From positions 241,836-305,835 of the forward strand of contig NZ_FMUH01000006.1 of the NCBI RefSeq assembly GCF_900101025.1: 64,000 bases of DNA, in the 5' to 3' direction. The notes under the pieces were generated by a model that was not told the origin of the DNA, made no database searches, and was given only the letters and a program-made list of their open reading frames with translations. This document shows, in pieces, positions 30,332 to 42,529 of this stretch. Every line of letters begins with the position of its first letter. The stretch's first letter is position 1. The position numbers and the translations under genes were made by a program. Source of the stretch: Klenkia marina. GTDB lineage: Bacteria > Actinomycetota > Actinomycetes > Mycobacteriales > Geodermatophilaceae.

Positions 30332-32389
30332 GTGCCCGATCCGTCCACCTACCGGCCGGCCGTCGGCAGCATCCCGGAGTCCCCGGGGGTCTACAAGTTC
30401 CGCGACCCGAACGGCCGGGTCATCTACGTCGGCAAGGCCAAGAGCCTCCGCCAGCGCCTCAACAGCTACTTCGCCGACATCGCCGGGCTGCACCCGCGCA
30501 CCCGGCAGATGGTCACCACGGCCGGGTCGGTGGAGTGGACCGTCGTCGGCACGGAGGTCGAGGCCCTCCAGCTCGAGTACAACTGGATCAAGGAGTTCGA
30601 CCCCCGGTTCAACGTCCGGTACCGCGACGACAAGAGCTACCCGTCGCTGGCCGTCACGCTGAACGAGGAGTACCCGCGGCTGCAGGTCATGCGCGGGCCC
30701 AAGCGCAAGGGCGTGCGGTACTTCGGGCCCTACGCCCACGCCTGGGCGATCCGCGAGACGCTCGACACGCTCACCCGGGTCTTCCCGGCGCGCACCTGCT
30801 CCACCGGGGTGTTCAAGCGGCACGGCCAGATCGGCCGACCCTGCCTGCTGGGCTACATCGGCAAGTGCTCGGCACCCTGCGTCGGCAAGGTCTCCGCCGA
30901 GGAGCACCGCGACATCGTCGACGACTTCTGCGACTTCATGGGCGGGCGCACCGAGCAGATCATCCGGCGGCTGGAGAAGGACATGGCCGCCGCGGCAGAG
31001 GCCATGGAGTACGAGCGCGCCGCCCGGCTGCGCGACGACCTCGGGGCGCTGCGCCGCGCGCTGGAGAAGCAGGCCGTGGTCCTCGGCGACGGCACCGACG
31101 CCGACGTCGTCGCCTTCGCCCAGGACGAGCTGGAGGCCGCGGTCCAGGTCTTCCACGTGCGCGGCGGCCGGGTCCGCGGCCAGCGCGGCTGGATCATCGA
31201 CAAGGTCGAGGACGTCGGCACCGGCGAGCTGGTCGAGCAGTTCCTCCTGCAGGTCTACGGCGGGGTCGACGAGCAGACCGGCGTCGGCGAGGCGGGGGAG
31301 GCCGTGCCCCGCGAGGTGCTGGTGCCCGAGCTGCCGGCCGAGCACGAGGTGTACGCCGACCTGCTCAGCGAGCTCCGCGGGTCGCGGGTCTCGCTGCGGG
31401 TGCCCCAGCGCGGGGACAAGCGCTCACTGATGGAGACCGTCGAGCGCAACGCGAAGGAGGCCTTCGCCCGGCACCGGGTCAAGCGGGCCGGCGACCTCAC
31501 CGCCCGCTCGCTGGCGCTGTCCGAGCTGCAGGAGGCCCTCGACCTGCCCGACGCACCGCTGCGCATCGAGTGCATGGACGTCAGCCACGTGCAGGGCACC
31601 AACGTGGTGGCCAGCATGGTCGTGTTCGAGGACGGCCTGGCCAAGAAGAGCGACTACCGCCGGTTCCAGGTCGCCCAGGGCACCGACGACACCGCGGCGA
31701 TGGCCGAGGTCGTGCGCCGCCGCTTCGCCCGCCACCTCAAGGACGAGGAGGACCGCAGGGACGAGCAGGGCGTCGCCGCCGAGGAGGGCCGCCCGCGCAG
31801 GTTCGCCTACCCGCCCAACCTGCTGGTCGTCGACGGCGGGCAGCCCCAGGTGGCCGCGGCGGCCCGCTCGATGGCCGAGCTCGGGGTGCACGACGTCGCG
31901 GTCTGCGGGCTGGCCAAGCGCATGGAGGAGGTCTGGCTGCCCGACGACCCCGACCCGGTCATCCTGCCGCGCACGTCCGAGGCGCTCTACCTGCTGCAGC
32001 GGGTGCGCGACGAGGCCCACCGGTTCGCCATCACCTACCACCGGCAGAAGCGGTCGGCCGGCATGCTCGTCTCGCTGCTCGACGACGTCCCCGGGCTCGG
32101 CGACACCCGGCGCAAAGCGCTCATGAAGGAGTTCGGGTCGCTGAAGCGGCTGCGCGCGGCGTCGGTCGACGACCTGACCCGGGTGCCGGGCATCGGGCGT
32201 CGCACGGCCGAGGCGGTGCTGGCCGTGGTGGCCGAGCCGCCCACGGGTTCGGTGGCCGAGCCGCCCACGGGTTCGGTGGCCGAGCCGCCCACGGGTTCGG
32301 TGGCCGAGCCGCCCACGGGTCCGGTGGCCGACCCGGCAGGGGATGATGGCGCTCCGACCGTCCCGCAGACCACCGGAGCCGTGCCGTGA
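30332..32389 (+). CDS. uvrC: Excinuclease ABC subunit C with repeat-bearing tail
   Basis: Dual-incision nuclease of excision repair. 685 aa from GTG 30332. N-terminal GIY-YIG nuclease ([21 protein letters not shown], about 17-37), a UVR domain for UvrB (about 210-245), an RNase H-like C-terminal nuclease ([31 protein letters not shown]), then a helix-hairpin-helix pair ([28 protein letters not shown]). After the second hairpin come four copies of an 8-residue unit VAEPPTGS, coded by a 24-bp tandem repeat, and a disordered end. The stop overlaps the rapZ GTG (GTGA). Confidence 0.97.
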   Translation: MPDPSTYRPAVGSIPESPGVYKFRDPNGRVIYVGKAKSLRQRLNSYFADIAGLHPRTRQMVTTAGSVEWTVVGTEVEALQLEYNWIKEFDPRFNVRYRDDKSYPSLAVTLNEEYPRLQVMRGPKRKGVRYFGPYAHAWAIRETLDTLTRVFPARTCSTGVFKRHGQIGRPCLLGYIGKCSAPCVGKVSAEEHRDIVDDFCDFMGGRTEQIIRRLEKDMAAAAEAMEYERAARLRDDLGALRRALEKQAVVLGDGTDADVVAFAQDELEAAVQVFHVRGGRVRGQRGWIIDKVEDVGTGELVEQFLLQVYGGVDEQTGVGEAGEAVPREVLVPELPAEHEVYADLLSELRGSRVSLRVPQRGDKRSLMETVERNAKEAFARHRVKRAGDLTARSLALSELQEALDLPDAPLRIECMDVSHVQGTNVVASMVVFEDGLAKKSDYRRFQVAQGTDDTAAMAEVVRRRFARHLKDEEDRRDEQGVAAEEGRPRRFAYPPNLLVVDGGQPQVAAAARSMAELGVHDVAVCGLAKRMEEVWLPDDPDPVILPRTSEALYLLQRVRDEAHRFAITYHRQKRSAGMLVSLLDDVPGLGDTRRKALMKEFGSLKRLRAASVDDLTRVPGIGRRTAEAVLAVVAEPPTGSVAEPPTGSVAEPPTGSVAEPPTGPVADPAGDDGAPTVPQTTGAVP
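32228..32323. repeat. 24-bp tandem repeat (4 units) inside uvrC
   Basis: Units begin at 32228, 32252, 32276 and 32300. The first three are identical and the fourth differs by one base (GGGTCCG for GGGTTCG). Each unit codes Val-Ala-Glu-Pro-Pro-Thr-Gly-Ser (Pro in the last). A partial fifth follows. Unit length keeps the frame. Confidence 0.95.
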
Positions 32390-33288
32390 CCGATCTGCCC
32401 GAGACCAGCGCGCCCGACGAGCCGGCCGGTGGTCCGCTCGAGGTCGTCGTCGTCACCGGCTTGTCCGGTGCCGGCAAGAACAGCGCCGGCCGGGTGCTCG
32501 AGGACCTGGGGTTCTTCGTCGTCGACAACCTGCCGCCGGCGCTGCTGGCGCCGATGGTCGAGCTGGGGTCGCGCGGCGACGTCCGACGGTTCGCCGCGGT
32601 CGTCGACGTCCGCAGCCGGGCGTTCTCCAGCGACCTGGCCGAGGCGATCCGCGGTCTCAGCGAGGCCGGCCACCGCCCCCGGGTGGTGTACGTGCACGCC
32701 CGCGACGAGGTCCTGGTGCGCCGCTACGAGTCCAACCGCCGCGAGCACCCGATGCAGGGGTCGGGGCGGCTCTCCGACGGCATCGCCGCCGAGCGCGCCC
32801 TGCTGACCGGGATCGCCGGCGAGGCCGACCTGTGGGTCGACACCTCCGACCTCAACGTGCACCAGCTGCGCGCCACCCTCGAGGCGGCGTTCCTCAGCGA
32901 GGGCGCGGTGCCCGAGCTGACGGCGACGGTGCTGAGCTTCGGCTTCAAGTACGGCTTGCCGCTGGACGCCGACCTCGTGGTCGACGCCCGGTTCCTGCCC
33001 AACCCGCACTGGGTGCCCGAGCTGCGCCCGCTGACCGGTCGCGACGCCGCCGTGCGCGACCACGTGCTGGGCGCCGCCGACGCCGAGCAGTTCCTCGACC
33101 GGTACCTCGAGGTGCTGCGCCTGCTCGTGCCGGGGTACCGCCGCGAGGGCAAGAAGTACCTCACGCTGGCCGTCGGCTGCACCGGCGGCAAGCACCGCTC
33201 GGTCGCCATCGCCGAGGAGTTCGCCCGCCGGCTGGCCGCCGAAGGGGTCACCGCCAGCGCCCGGCACCGCGACCTGGGCCGCGAGTGA
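32386..33288 (+). CDS. rapZ: RapZ/YvcJ-family nucleotide-binding protein
   Basis: 300 aa from GTG 32386. N-terminal P-loop kinase-like domain with Walker A GLSGAGKN (25-32), then [16 protein letters not shown], the conserved VDVRSRAF, and [11 protein letters not shown]. The C-terminal domain is [25 protein letters not shown] and [15 protein letters not shown]. In E. coli RapZ binds GlmZ RNA and glucosamine-6-phosphate; in Gram-positives YvcJ is a nucleotide-binding protein linked to competence and cell-wall supply. The residue after the Walker Lys is Asn, not Ser/Thr (see findings). It sits in the conserved uvrC-rapZ-yvcK-whiA order. Confidence 0.95.
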   Translation: MTDLPETSAPDEPAGGPLEVVVVTGLSGAGKNSAGRVLEDLGFFVVDNLPPALLAPMVELGSRGDVRRFAAVVDVRSRAFSSDLAEAIRGLSEAGHRPRVVYVHARDEVLVRRYESNRREHPMQGSGRLSDGIAAERALLTGIAGEADLWVDTSDLNVHQLRATLEAAFLSEGAVPELTATVLSFGFKYGLPLDADLVVDARFLPNPHWVPELRPLTGRDAAVRDHVLGAADAEQFLDRYLEVLRLLVPGYRREGKKYLTLAVGCTGGKHRSVAIAEEFARRLAAEGVTASARHRDLGRE

Positions 33289-34253
33289 GCGCCCGCCCGG
33301 CGGTGGTCGCGTTGGGCGGGGGCCACGGCCTCGCCGCGTCGCTGGCCGCCTGGCGCCCGCTGGCCGGTGAGCTCACGGCGGTCGTGACGGTCGCCGACGA
33401 CGGCGGGTCCTCCGGTCGCATCCGCCGTGAGATGCCCGTGCTGCCCCCCGGTGACCTGCGCATGGCGCTGGCGGCCCTGGCCGGCGACGACGCCCGGCTG
33501 CAGGAGCTCGCCGCGTTGATGCAGCACCGGCTGGGCGGCAACGGCGTGCTGGCCGGGCACCCGGTGGGCAACCTGGTGCTCACCGGCCTCACCGAGATGC
33601 ACGACGGCGACGCGGTGCGGGCCCTGGACACCCTGTGCCGGCTGCTGGGTGCCCGGGGGCGGGTGCTCCCGATGGCCGACGTGCCGCTGGACCTGGTCGC
33701 CATCGTCGACACCGTCGACCCCGACGACCCGCAGCGCTCCCGGCACATCCGCGGCCAGGTGGCCATCGCGGCCAGCCCCGACCGCGTGCGGTCCATCCGG
33801 GTCACCCCGGCCGACCCGCCGGTGCACCCGGACGTGCTGGCCGCCATCGCCCGGGCCGACGTCGTGTGCCTGGGCCCGGGCTCCTGGTACACCTCGGTGC
33901 TCCCGCACCTGCTGGTGCCGCGGCTGCGGGCGGCGCTCGCGGACACCTCGGCGCACGTCGTCGTCGTGCTGAACCTCGAGCCGCAGGCGGGGGAGACCGA
34001 CGACTTCTCGCCCGAGCAGCACCTGCGCGTGCTGCACGACCACCTCCAGGGCGTGCCGTTGCACACCGTGGTCGCCGATGAGTCGTCGGTGGTTGACCGC
34101 CGTGGTCTGCTGTCAGCTGTGCGGGAGTTCGGGGCGGAACTGGTGCTGGCGCCGGTAGCTGCGGTGGACGGGCCCCCGAGGCACGACCCGGGGCTGCTCG
34201 GTGCGGCCCTGACCGCCGTGCTGCCCGGCGTGGTGCCGGAGGTCCGGCGGTGA
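33285..34253 (+). CDS. yvcK: Gluconeogenesis factor YvcK/CofD-like protein
   Basis: 322 aa from GTG 33285, overlapping the rapZ stop. CofD-like Rossmann fold with the N-terminal glycine loop [16 protein letters not shown], then [40 protein letters not shown] and [16 protein letters not shown]. Relatives (YvcK in Bacillus, CuvA in mycobacteria) bind UDP-sugars and coordinate cell-wall precursor supply with carbon source; enzymatic 2-phospho-L-lactate transfer is not expected for this subgroup. In the rapZ-yvcK-whiA cluster. Confidence 0.94.
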   Translation: MSARPAVVALGGGHGLAASLAAWRPLAGELTAVVTVADDGGSSGRIRREMPVLPPGDLRMALAALAGDDARLQELAALMQHRLGGNGVLAGHPVGNLVLTGLTEMHDGDAVRALDTLCRLLGARGRVLPMADVPLDLVAIVDTVDPDDPQRSRHIRGQVAIAASPDRVRSIRVTPADPPVHPDVLAAIARADVVCLGPGSWYTSVLPHLLVPRLRAALADTSAHVVVVLNLEPQAGETDDFSPEQHLRVLHDHLQGVPLHTVVADESSVVDRRGLLSAVREFGAELVLAPVAAVDGPPRHDPGLLGAALTAVLPGVVPEVRR

Positions 34254-34377
34254 ACCCGGAGGGCCCGTGCCGGCCCCGGGTGCGGCAGTATCGGACCTCG
34301 ACGGTCGCGCCCGGGGTCGCCGCGCACCCCGTGCGGCCGGCGGGGGCCGGACCGACCGAGGGGGAGAGGGGCAGCGC

Positions 34378-35358
34378 ATGGCGATGACGGCGATGGTCAA
34401 GGACGAGCTCTCCCGCGTGGAGTGCACGAAGACCTCCGAGCGCAAGGCCGAGGTGACCGCGCTCCTGCGCTTCTCCGGCGGCCTGCACATCGTGGGTGGA
34501 CGGGTGGTCATCGAGGCCGAGCTCGACACCGGCTCGGTGGCCCGCCGTCTGCGCCGCGACATCAGCGAGGTCTACGGCTACACCAGCGGGGTCAGCGTGC
34601 TGGCCGGCGGCAACATCCGGCGCGGAGTCCGCTACCTGGTCCGCATCGCCAAGCACGGCGAGGGGCTGGCCCGGCAGACCGGGCTGGTCGACCAGCGGGG
34701 CCGGCCCGTCCGCGGCCTGCCCCCGGCCGTCGTGTCCGGCGGGCTCAACGACGCCGAAGCCGCGTGGCGCGGGGCCTTCCTCGCCCACGGCTCGCTCACC
34801 GAGCCCGGCCGGTCCTCCTCCCTCGAGGTCACCTGCCCCGGCCCTGAGGCCGCGATGGCGCTCGTGGGCGCTGCCCGCCGGCTCGGCATCGCCGCCAAGG
34901 CCCGCGAGGTGCGGGGCGCCGACCGGGTCGTCGTCCGCGACGGCGACGCGATCAGCGCGCTGCTCACCCGCATGGGGGCGCACGAGGCCGTGCTCACGTG
35001 GGAGGAGCGGCGCATGCGCCGCGAGGTCCGCGCCACGGCCAACCGGCTGGCGAACTTCGACGACGCCAACCTGCGCCGCTCGGCGCGGGCCGCCGTCGCC
35101 GCCAGTGCCCGCGTCGAGCGGGCGCTGGAGATCCTCGGCGAGGACGCCCCCGAGCACCTGCTCGTGGCCGGCCGCCTGCGCCTGGAGCACGGGCAGGCCT
35201 CGCTCGAGGAGCTCGGCCAGCGGGCCGACCCGCCGATGACCAAGGACGCCGTCGCCGGGCGGATACGGCGCCTGCTGGCGATGGCCGACAAGCGCGCCAA
35301 GGACCTCGGCATCCCCGACACCGAGTCGGTGGTCACCGACGACATGATCGGTCCCTGA
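34378..35358 (+). CDS. whiA: Sporulation/cell-division transcription factor WhiA
   Basis: 326 aa from ATG 34378 with a GGGGAGAGGGG ribosome region. The LAGLIDADG homing-endonuclease-like N-terminal domain ([35 protein letters not shown], read in segments) lacks nuclease residues. The C-terminal helix-turn-helix is at about 240-315 ([51 protein letters not shown], in segments). In Streptomyces it works with WhiB to start sporulation septation. Conserved in non-sporulating relatives too. Confidence 0.96.
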   Translation: MAMTAMVKDELSRVECTKTSERKAEVTALLRFSGGLHIVGGRVVIEAELDTGSVARRLRRDISEVYGYTSGVSVLAGGNIRRGVRYLVRIAKHGEGLARQTGLVDQRGRPVRGLPPAVVSGGLNDAEAAWRGAFLAHGSLTEPGRSSSLEVTCPGPEAAMALVGAARRLGIAAKAREVRGADRVVVRDGDAISALLTRMGAHEAVLTWEERRMRREVRATANRLANFDDANLRRSARAAVAASARVERALEILGEDAPEHLLVAGRLRLEHGQASLEELGQRADPPMTKDAVAGRIRRLLAMADKRAKDLGIPDTESVVTDDMIGP

Positions 35359-35491
35359 CCGACCGAGCACGGTGGACCTCACCCGGGTGGGTCGACCGGG
35401 TGGCGCTGCGCTCCTGGTCGGGCGCCGGGATGCCGACGTGTGGTGACGAGGACCGCGCCGAACCACGGCAGCGGGGACGGGGGACGACGCG

Positions 35492-37177
35492 GTGGGCGCG
35501 CTGTGGGTGCTGGCCTACGGGCTGGCGGCGCTGCTGACCACCGTGGTCGGCAGCGCGGCCTGGAGCCGTCGCCGCGACAACCCCGGTGCCCGGGCGCTCG
35601 CCCTCACCCTCGCCGGCTCCACCGGGTGGTCCCTGGCCAACGCCTGGATCACCGCACCGGTCCCGGAGGCGCAGCGGGCCCTGGGGTACCCACTGGTCTT
35701 CGTGTCCGTCGGCGCCACGGTGGTGGGGTTCTGGGCGCTGTCCCAGCTCATCGCCGACCCCCGGTGGCGCCTGCGCCGCGGGGTCGCGCTGCTCCTGGCC
35801 GCGGAACCGGTCGCGCTGGCGGTGCTCGCGGTGCTGCCGGCGACCGCCGACCTGGTGCTCGGGCGCACCGACCTCACCGCCGCCACGGGTGAGGTACAGC
35901 TCGTGGGCGGCCCGCTGTTCGCCGTCCACACCGTGTACAGCTACCTGCTCATCGCCACGTCCCTCCTGCGGCTGGTCCGCGCCGCCCGCACCGGCCCGCC
36001 GGTGGTCCGCCGCCAGGCCGTGGTGATGCTGGCCTCGGCTCTCCCGCCGGTGCTGGGCAACGTGGTGATGACCGCGGGCATGCGCGGGGACGGCGTCGTC
36101 GACCTGACCCCTATCTTCTTCGCCGTGACCGGCCTGGTGGCGGGGTGGGCGGTGCTGCGGGCCGGCCTGCTCGACGTCGTCCCGGTGGCCCGCGACCAGG
36201 TCGTGGAGACGATGACCGACGCCGTGCTGGTCAGCGACCGGCTCGGTCGGCTGGTCGACCTCAACCCCGCCGCCCGGCGCCTGCTGCAGCAGCTGCGCCC
36301 CGCCGCCGGTCCCGACGTGCTGGGGGCGGACTTCAGCGCGCTGGTGGGCCCCGAGCTGCTCGCCGCCGTGCTGCCCACCGGCCCGGCCGCCGACGGCACG
36401 TACGCGGCCGGGCACGCCGTCGTGCAGGCGGGTGCGGACCTCTGGCTCGACGTGCAGACGGTGCCGGTCGGCCGCGGACGTCGTGCGGGGAGGCTCACCG
36501 TGGTGCGCGACGTCAGCACCGAGCAGCGCCGCGAGGCGGACCTGCGTCGGCTCAACGAGGAGCTGGCCCAGCACGTCGCCACCGTCGACCGGCTGCGCGC
36601 GACGCTGGCCGAGGAGGCCGTCCGCGACCCGCTCACCGGCCTGCACAACCGCCGGCACCTCGACCGGGTGCTCGGCCGGGCGCTGGCCGACGCCGAGCGG
36701 TCCGGGGAGCCCGTCGCGCTGGTCGCGGTCGACGTCGACCACTTCAAGTCGGTCAACGACCGGTTCGGGCACGCGGCCGGGGACGACGTCCTGCGGGCCG
36801 TGGCCGACGAGCTCCGCGCGGCGGCCCGGTCGGGGGACACGATCGCCCGGGTCGGCGGGGAGGAGTTCGTGCTCGTCCTCGTCGGCGCCGACGAGGACGC
36901 GGCGCTGGCCCGCGCGGACGAGCTGCGGGCGCGCTGCGCGGACCGTGCGCACCCGGTGGCGCCCGACCCCCTGACGTTGACCGTGAGCGCCGGTGTCGCC
37001 GTCGTCCGGTCGGCGGCCGTGGGGGCCGACGGCGCGCTGGCCCGCGCAGACCAGGCGCTCTACGCCGCGAAGGCGGCCGGCCGCGACCGGGTCGAGCTCG
37101 CGGCACCCGATGCCGTGCCCCCGGCGGCCCGCCAGGTCGGCGCCGCAGACGTCCACGACGTCTTGTCCCCGTCCTGA
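35492..37177 (+). CDS. Seven-helix membrane diguanylate cyclase with PAS domain
   Basis: 561 aa from GTG 35492. The N-terminal part (1-215) has seven transmembrane helices like the HisK_7TM sensor module. A PAS-like domain spans about 225-345 ([27 protein letters not shown]), then a short coiled coil ([21 protein letters not shown]) and a GGDEF domain (about 372-535): [32 protein letters not shown] and active-site GGEEF. An RxxD (RSGD) sits five residues before GGEEF, so product-inhibition (I-site) binding is possible. Makes cyclic di-GMP in response to an unknown membrane or ligand signal. Positioned between whiA and gap. Confidence 0.92.
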   Translation: MGALWVLAYGLAALLTTVVGSAAWSRRRDNPGARALALTLAGSTGWSLANAWITAPVPEAQRALGYPLVFVSVGATVVGFWALSQLIADPRWRLRRGVALLLAAEPVALAVLAVLPATADLVLGRTDLTAATGEVQLVGGPLFAVHTVYSYLLIATSLLRLVRAARTGPPVVRRQAVVMLASALPPVLGNVVMTAGMRGDGVVDLTPIFFAVTGLVAGWAVLRAGLLDVVPVARDQVVETMTDAVLVSDRLGRLVDLNPAARRLLQQLRPAAGPDVLGADFSALVGPELLAAVLPTGPAADGTYAAGHAVVQAGADLWLDVQTVPVGRGRRAGRLTVVRDVSTEQRREADLRRLNEELAQHVATVDRLRATLAEEAVRDPLTGLHNRRHLDRVLGRALADAERSGEPVALVAVDVDHFKSVNDRFGHAAGDDVLRAVADELRAAARSGDTIARVGGEEFVLVLVGADEDAALARADELRARCADRAHPVAPDPLTLTVSAGVAVVRSAAVGADGALARADQALYAAKAAGRDRVELAAPDAVPPAARQVGAADVHDVLSPS

Positions 37178-37219
37178 CCAGCGGGGACGGTCCTGTACTG
37201 CGCTGTCGGTGGCGACGGC

Positions 37220-38323
<1,104 letters not shown>

Positions 38324-38325
38324 GC

Positions 38326-39533
38326 ATGCGCACCGTCGACGAGCTCATCGCCGAGGGTGTGCGGGGTCGGCGCGTGTTCCTGCGCGCCGACCTGAACGTC
38401 CCCCTCGACGACTCCACCGGCGAGCGGGTCATCACCGACGACGGTCGCATCCGGGCGAGCCTGCCCACCCTGCAGGCCCTGCGCGAGGCCGGCGCCCGCG
38501 TCGTCGTGGCCGCCCACCTCGGGCGGCCCAAGGGCGAGCGCGACGACCGGTACAGCCTGGCCCCGGTCGCGGCGCGGCTGTCCGAGCTGCTGGGGGTCGA
38601 GGTCCCGCTGGCGACCGACACCGCCGGCAGCGGCGCCCAGGCCGCGGTCTCCGCCTTGAGCGACGGCGACGTCTGCCTGCTGGAGAACGTCCGGTTCGAG
38701 GCTGCCGAAACAGCGAAGGACGACGACGCCCGCGGCGCACTGGCCGACCGGTTCGCCGCCCTGGCCGACCTCTACGTCGACGACGCCTTCGGTGCGGTGC
38801 ACCGCAAGCACGCCTCGGTCTACGACGTCGCCACCCGGCTGCCGCACGCGGCGGGCCGGCTGGTGGCCGCCGAGCTCGACGTCCTCACGAAGCTGACCGA
38901 GGACCCGCAGCGGCCCTACGTCGTCGTGCTGGGCGGGTCGAAGGTCAGCGACAAGCTGGCCGTCATCGAGGCCATGCTGCCCAAGGTCGACAAGCTGCTC
39001 GTCGGCGGCGGCATGTGCTTCACCTTCCTGGCTGCCCAGGGCCACGGGGTGGGTGACTCGCTGCTCGAGTCCGACCAGGTCGAGACGTGCCGGCGGCTGC
39101 TGGCCGAGGCCGGGGACAAGATCGTGCTGCCGGTCGACGTCGTCTGCGCCGAGGCCCTGGTGGCCGACGCCCAGGTCAAGGTCACCCCGGTCGACGCGAT
39201 CCCCGACGGGCTCAAGGGGCTCGACGTGGGCCCGAGCACGGTCGAGCTGTTCGCCGGCCACCTGGCCGACGCGCACACCGTGTTCTGGAACGGCCCCATG
39301 GGCGTCTTCGAGCTGGCGCCGTTCACCCACGGCACCCGGGGTGTGGCCACGGCCGTGGCCGCCGTCGACGGGCTGTCCGTCGTCGGCGGTGGCGACTCGG
39401 CCGCCGCCGTCCGCCAGCTGGGGCTCGACGAGGACGGCTACGGCCACATCTCCACCGGGGGCGGTGCGTCCCTGGAGTTCCTCGAGGGCCGCGAGCTGCC
39501 CGGCCTGGCCGTGCTGTCGGGCGGGGCCTCCTG

Positions 39534-39534
<1 letters not shown>
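38326..39534 (+). CDS. pgk: Phosphoglycerate kinase
   Basis: 402 aa from ATG 38326, two bases after the gap stop. Substrate motifs [15 protein letters not shown] and [11 protein letters not shown], the hinge-side [39 protein letters not shown] and [13 protein letters not shown], and the nucleotide-binding [11 protein letters not shown] and [15 protein letters not shown]. Makes ATP in lower glycolysis. TGATG links its stop to the tpiA start. Confidence 0.98.
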
Positions 39535-40343
<809 letters not shown>

Positions 40344-40349
40344 CCCGCA

Positions 40350-40385
40350 GGGGCGGCGGCCCACCCACCGGAGGACCGCCGCCCC
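40350..40385 (+). promoter_or_regulatory. Hairpin enclosing the ribosome site of the solute-binding protein gene
   Basis: GGGGCGGCGG (40350-40359) is the reverse complement of CCGCCGCCCC (40376-40385). The 16-base loop holds GGAGGA (40370-40375), and the stem ends one base before the GTG at 40387. It may act as terminator or attenuator after tpiA, and its folding would hinder initiation on the next gene. Confidence 0.55.
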
Positions 40386-40386
40386 C

Positions 40387-42117
40387 GTGAGGCCCCACCC
40401 GCACCGGTTGCGTGCCGCCCTCGCCCTGCTCCTGCTGGTCGCCCTGCTGGCCGGCTGCAGCGGGGGCGACCCGGCCGACACCGCCGTCCCCACCCAGTCC
40501 GGTGCACGCGACGGCGGACTGGACGGCGTCCGCGCACCGTCGGACGCCGCCGGCGGCACGCTGCGGCTGGTCACCTCCCAGGTCGACAGCCTGGACCCGC
40601 AGCGCTCGTACGTGCCGGCGGTGTGGAACCTCATGCGGCTCTACACCCGCACCCTGGTCACCTACTCCAGCGAGCCGGGCAGCACCGACCAGCTCGTCCC
40701 CGACCTCGCCACCGACCTCGGGACGACGCCCGACGGCGGGCGCACGTGGACGTTCACCCTGCGCCCCGGCGGCACCTTCGAGACCGGCCGCGCCATCACC
40801 AGCCGCGACCTCAAGTACGGCATCGAGCGGTCGTTCGCCGTCGACGTCGTCAGCGGCGGGCCCAACTTCGTGCTGGACCTGCTCGACCCCGACAGCCTCT
40901 ACGCCGGCCCCTACCAGGACGAGTCGCCGGACAAGCTCGGGTTGACCACGATCTCCACGCCGGACGACGCGACCATCACCTTCACGCTGTCCCGGGCCGA
41001 CCCGGACTTCCCGTACGTGCTGGCGCTGCCGTCGTCGAGCCCGGTGCCGGTCGAGAACGACACCGGTGCGGCCTACGGCGCCGACCCGGTCTCGTCGGGG
41101 CCGTACGCGATCACCTCGGTCGACGCGCTCACCGGCATCGTGCTCGACCGCAACACCGCCTGGAGCCCCGACAGCGACCCGGTGCGCACGGCGCTGCCCG
41201 ACCAGGTGGTGGTGCGCACCGGGCTGACCGGGCTGGACCGCGACCAGGCCCTGCTGGCCGGCTCGGCCGACGCCGACCTGACCGGCAACGGGGTGCAGGA
41301 GGCGACGCTGAACCGCTTCGCCGACGACCCGGGCCTGACCGACCGGGTCGACGACCTGGCCACCGGGTCGCTGCGCATGCTGGCCCTGCCCACGACGGTG
41401 GGCCCGATGGCCAACCCGGACTGCCGCGCCGCGGTGGCCGCGGTGGTCGACCGCGCAGCCGTGCAGGAGGAGCTGGGGGGCCCCGACGACGCGCTGCGCC
41501 GCTCGGTGCTCTGGCCCAGTGCGCTGCCCGGTGGACCGGAGGACACCGACGCGGCGGCCGACCTCGACGCCGCCCGTGCCTCCTTGACCTCGTGCGGCAC
41601 CCCGGAGGGCTTCGCGGTGACCATGGCGGTGCCCGACGTCGTGGGCACCCGGAAGGTCGCCGACGCCCTGGTCGGGCAGCTGGCCCAGGTGGGCATCGTG
41701 GTCACCGTGCAGGCCCTGGACCCGGCGACGTTCTACACCGCCGGGGTGGGGTCGCCGGCTGCCATCGCGGCCGGTCCGTACGCCATGGTGCTGGCCACCT
41801 ACGCCGCCGTGCTGCCCACCCCCGCGTCGTTCCTGGTGCCGCTGGTCGACGGGCGGTCGATCTCGCCCGAGGCGGGCAACGCCAACTACGCGCTGCTCGA
41901 CGACCCCGCGGTGAACGCGGCGGTGGACACCGCGACGGCCGGCGGCGACCCGGCCGCCTGGGCCGCGGTGTCCACGGCCGCCCTGGCCACCCACGCCTTC
42001 GTGCCGCTGGTGGAGAACCGGGCCCAGCTGCTGGCCGGGCAACGCCTGCGCAACGGCGTGGTCATGCTGCCCTACAACGGCTACGACGTGGCCACGGCCG
42101 GTGTCGGCGGCGGCTGA
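40387..42117 (+). CDS. Family 5 (peptide-type) extracellular solute-binding lipoprotein, orphan
   Basis: 576 aa from GTG 40387. Lipoprotein signal with lipobox LLAGC (lipidated Cys24). The mature protein has SBP_bac_5 features: GGTLRLVTSQVDSLDPQRSY, WTFTLRPGGTFETGRAITSRDLKYGIERSF, SGPYAITS and the later NYALLDDPAVNAAVD segment, quoted in parts. Such proteins bind oligopeptides or other small molecules for ABC import. No permease or ATPase gene is nearby, so partners must lie elsewhere or it has a sensing role. It lies between tpiA and secG, where many Actinobacteria carry ppc (recollection). Confidence 0.88.
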   Translation: MRPHPHRLRAALALLLLVALLAGCSGGDPADTAVPTQSGARDGGLDGVRAPSDAAGGTLRLVTSQVDSLDPQRSYVPAVWNLMRLYTRTLVTYSSEPGSTDQLVPDLATDLGTTPDGGRTWTFTLRPGGTFETGRAITSRDLKYGIERSFAVDVVSGGPNFVLDLLDPDSLYAGPYQDESPDKLGLTTISTPDDATITFTLSRADPDFPYVLALPSSSPVPVENDTGAAYGADPVSSGPYAITSVDALTGIVLDRNTAWSPDSDPVRTALPDQVVVRTGLTGLDRDQALLAGSADADLTGNGVQEATLNRFADDPGLTDRVDDLATGSLRMLALPTTVGPMANPDCRAAVAAVVDRAAVQEELGGPDDALRRSVLWPSALPGGPEDTDAAADLDAARASLTSCGTPEGFAVTMAVPDVVGTRKVADALVGQLAQVGIVVTVQALDPATFYTAGVGSPAAIAAGPYAMVLATYAAVLPTPASFLVPLVDGRSISPEAGNANYALLDDPAVNAAVDTATAGGDPAAWAAVSTAALATHAFVPLVENRAQLLAGQRLRNGVVMLPYNGYDVATAGVGGG

Positions 42118-42168
42118 GCGCCGTCGGCGTAGGCTGATCCGTCGCTGCCCGCTCGGAGTGGAGAACCT

Positions 42169-42402
42169 GTGATCGAGATCGTCCTGAACGTGCTGCTGGT
42201 GCTGACGAGCCTGCTGCTCATCGTGCTGATCCTGCTGCACCGCGGCAAGGGCGGTGGGCTCTCGTCGATGTTCGGCGGCGCCGCGTCGTCGTCGCTGTCC
42301 GGGTCCTCCGTGGTGGAGAAGAACCTGAACCGGCTCACCGTGTTCACCGCGGCCATCTGGACCGTCTGCATCATCGCCCTGGGCATCCTCCTCAAGGTCT
42401 GA
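42169..42402 (+). CDS. secG: Preprotein translocase subunit SecG
   Basis: 77 aa from GTG 42169, with a GGAGTGGAG ribosome region. Two transmembrane helices (about 4-23 and 57-75) join through LHRGKGGGLSSMFGG, the conserved SecG loop. An auxiliary part of the SecYEG channel. The TAGGCT at 42130-42135 could be its -10 box. secG after the gap-pgk-tpiA set is a common bacterial arrangement. Confidence 0.95.
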   Translation: MIEIVLNVLLVLTSLLLIVLILLHRGKGGGLSSMFGGAASSSLSGSSVVEKNLNRLTVFTAAIWTVCIIALGILLKV

Positions 42403-42457
42403 CGGCCACCACCGAGTGGCGCACCACGGGTCTGACCTGCGGTTTCGACGCACGGTC

Positions 42458-42490
42458 GTGACGTGGTCGTCACCTGCGTCGGCCTAGACT
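42458..42490 (+). promoter_or_regulatory. rbpA promoter with inverted repeat in the -35 region
   Basis: TAGACT (42485-42490) is a good -10 box 39 bases before the GTG. Upstream, GTGACG (42458-42463) and CGTCAC (42468-42473) form a perfect inverted repeat with a 4-base spacer, covering where a -35 element would be. Confidence 0.5.
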
Positions 42491-42529
42491 CACCCTGCTG
42501 GTTCGTCGACACCGAGGGTGGGAGCGCAC

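Noticed and set aside
34378..35358. LAGLIDADG-like domain considered as a homing endonuclease or intein trace
   Set aside because: The full protein and its rapZ-yvcK neighbours identify WhiA, which carries this fold without nuclease activity.
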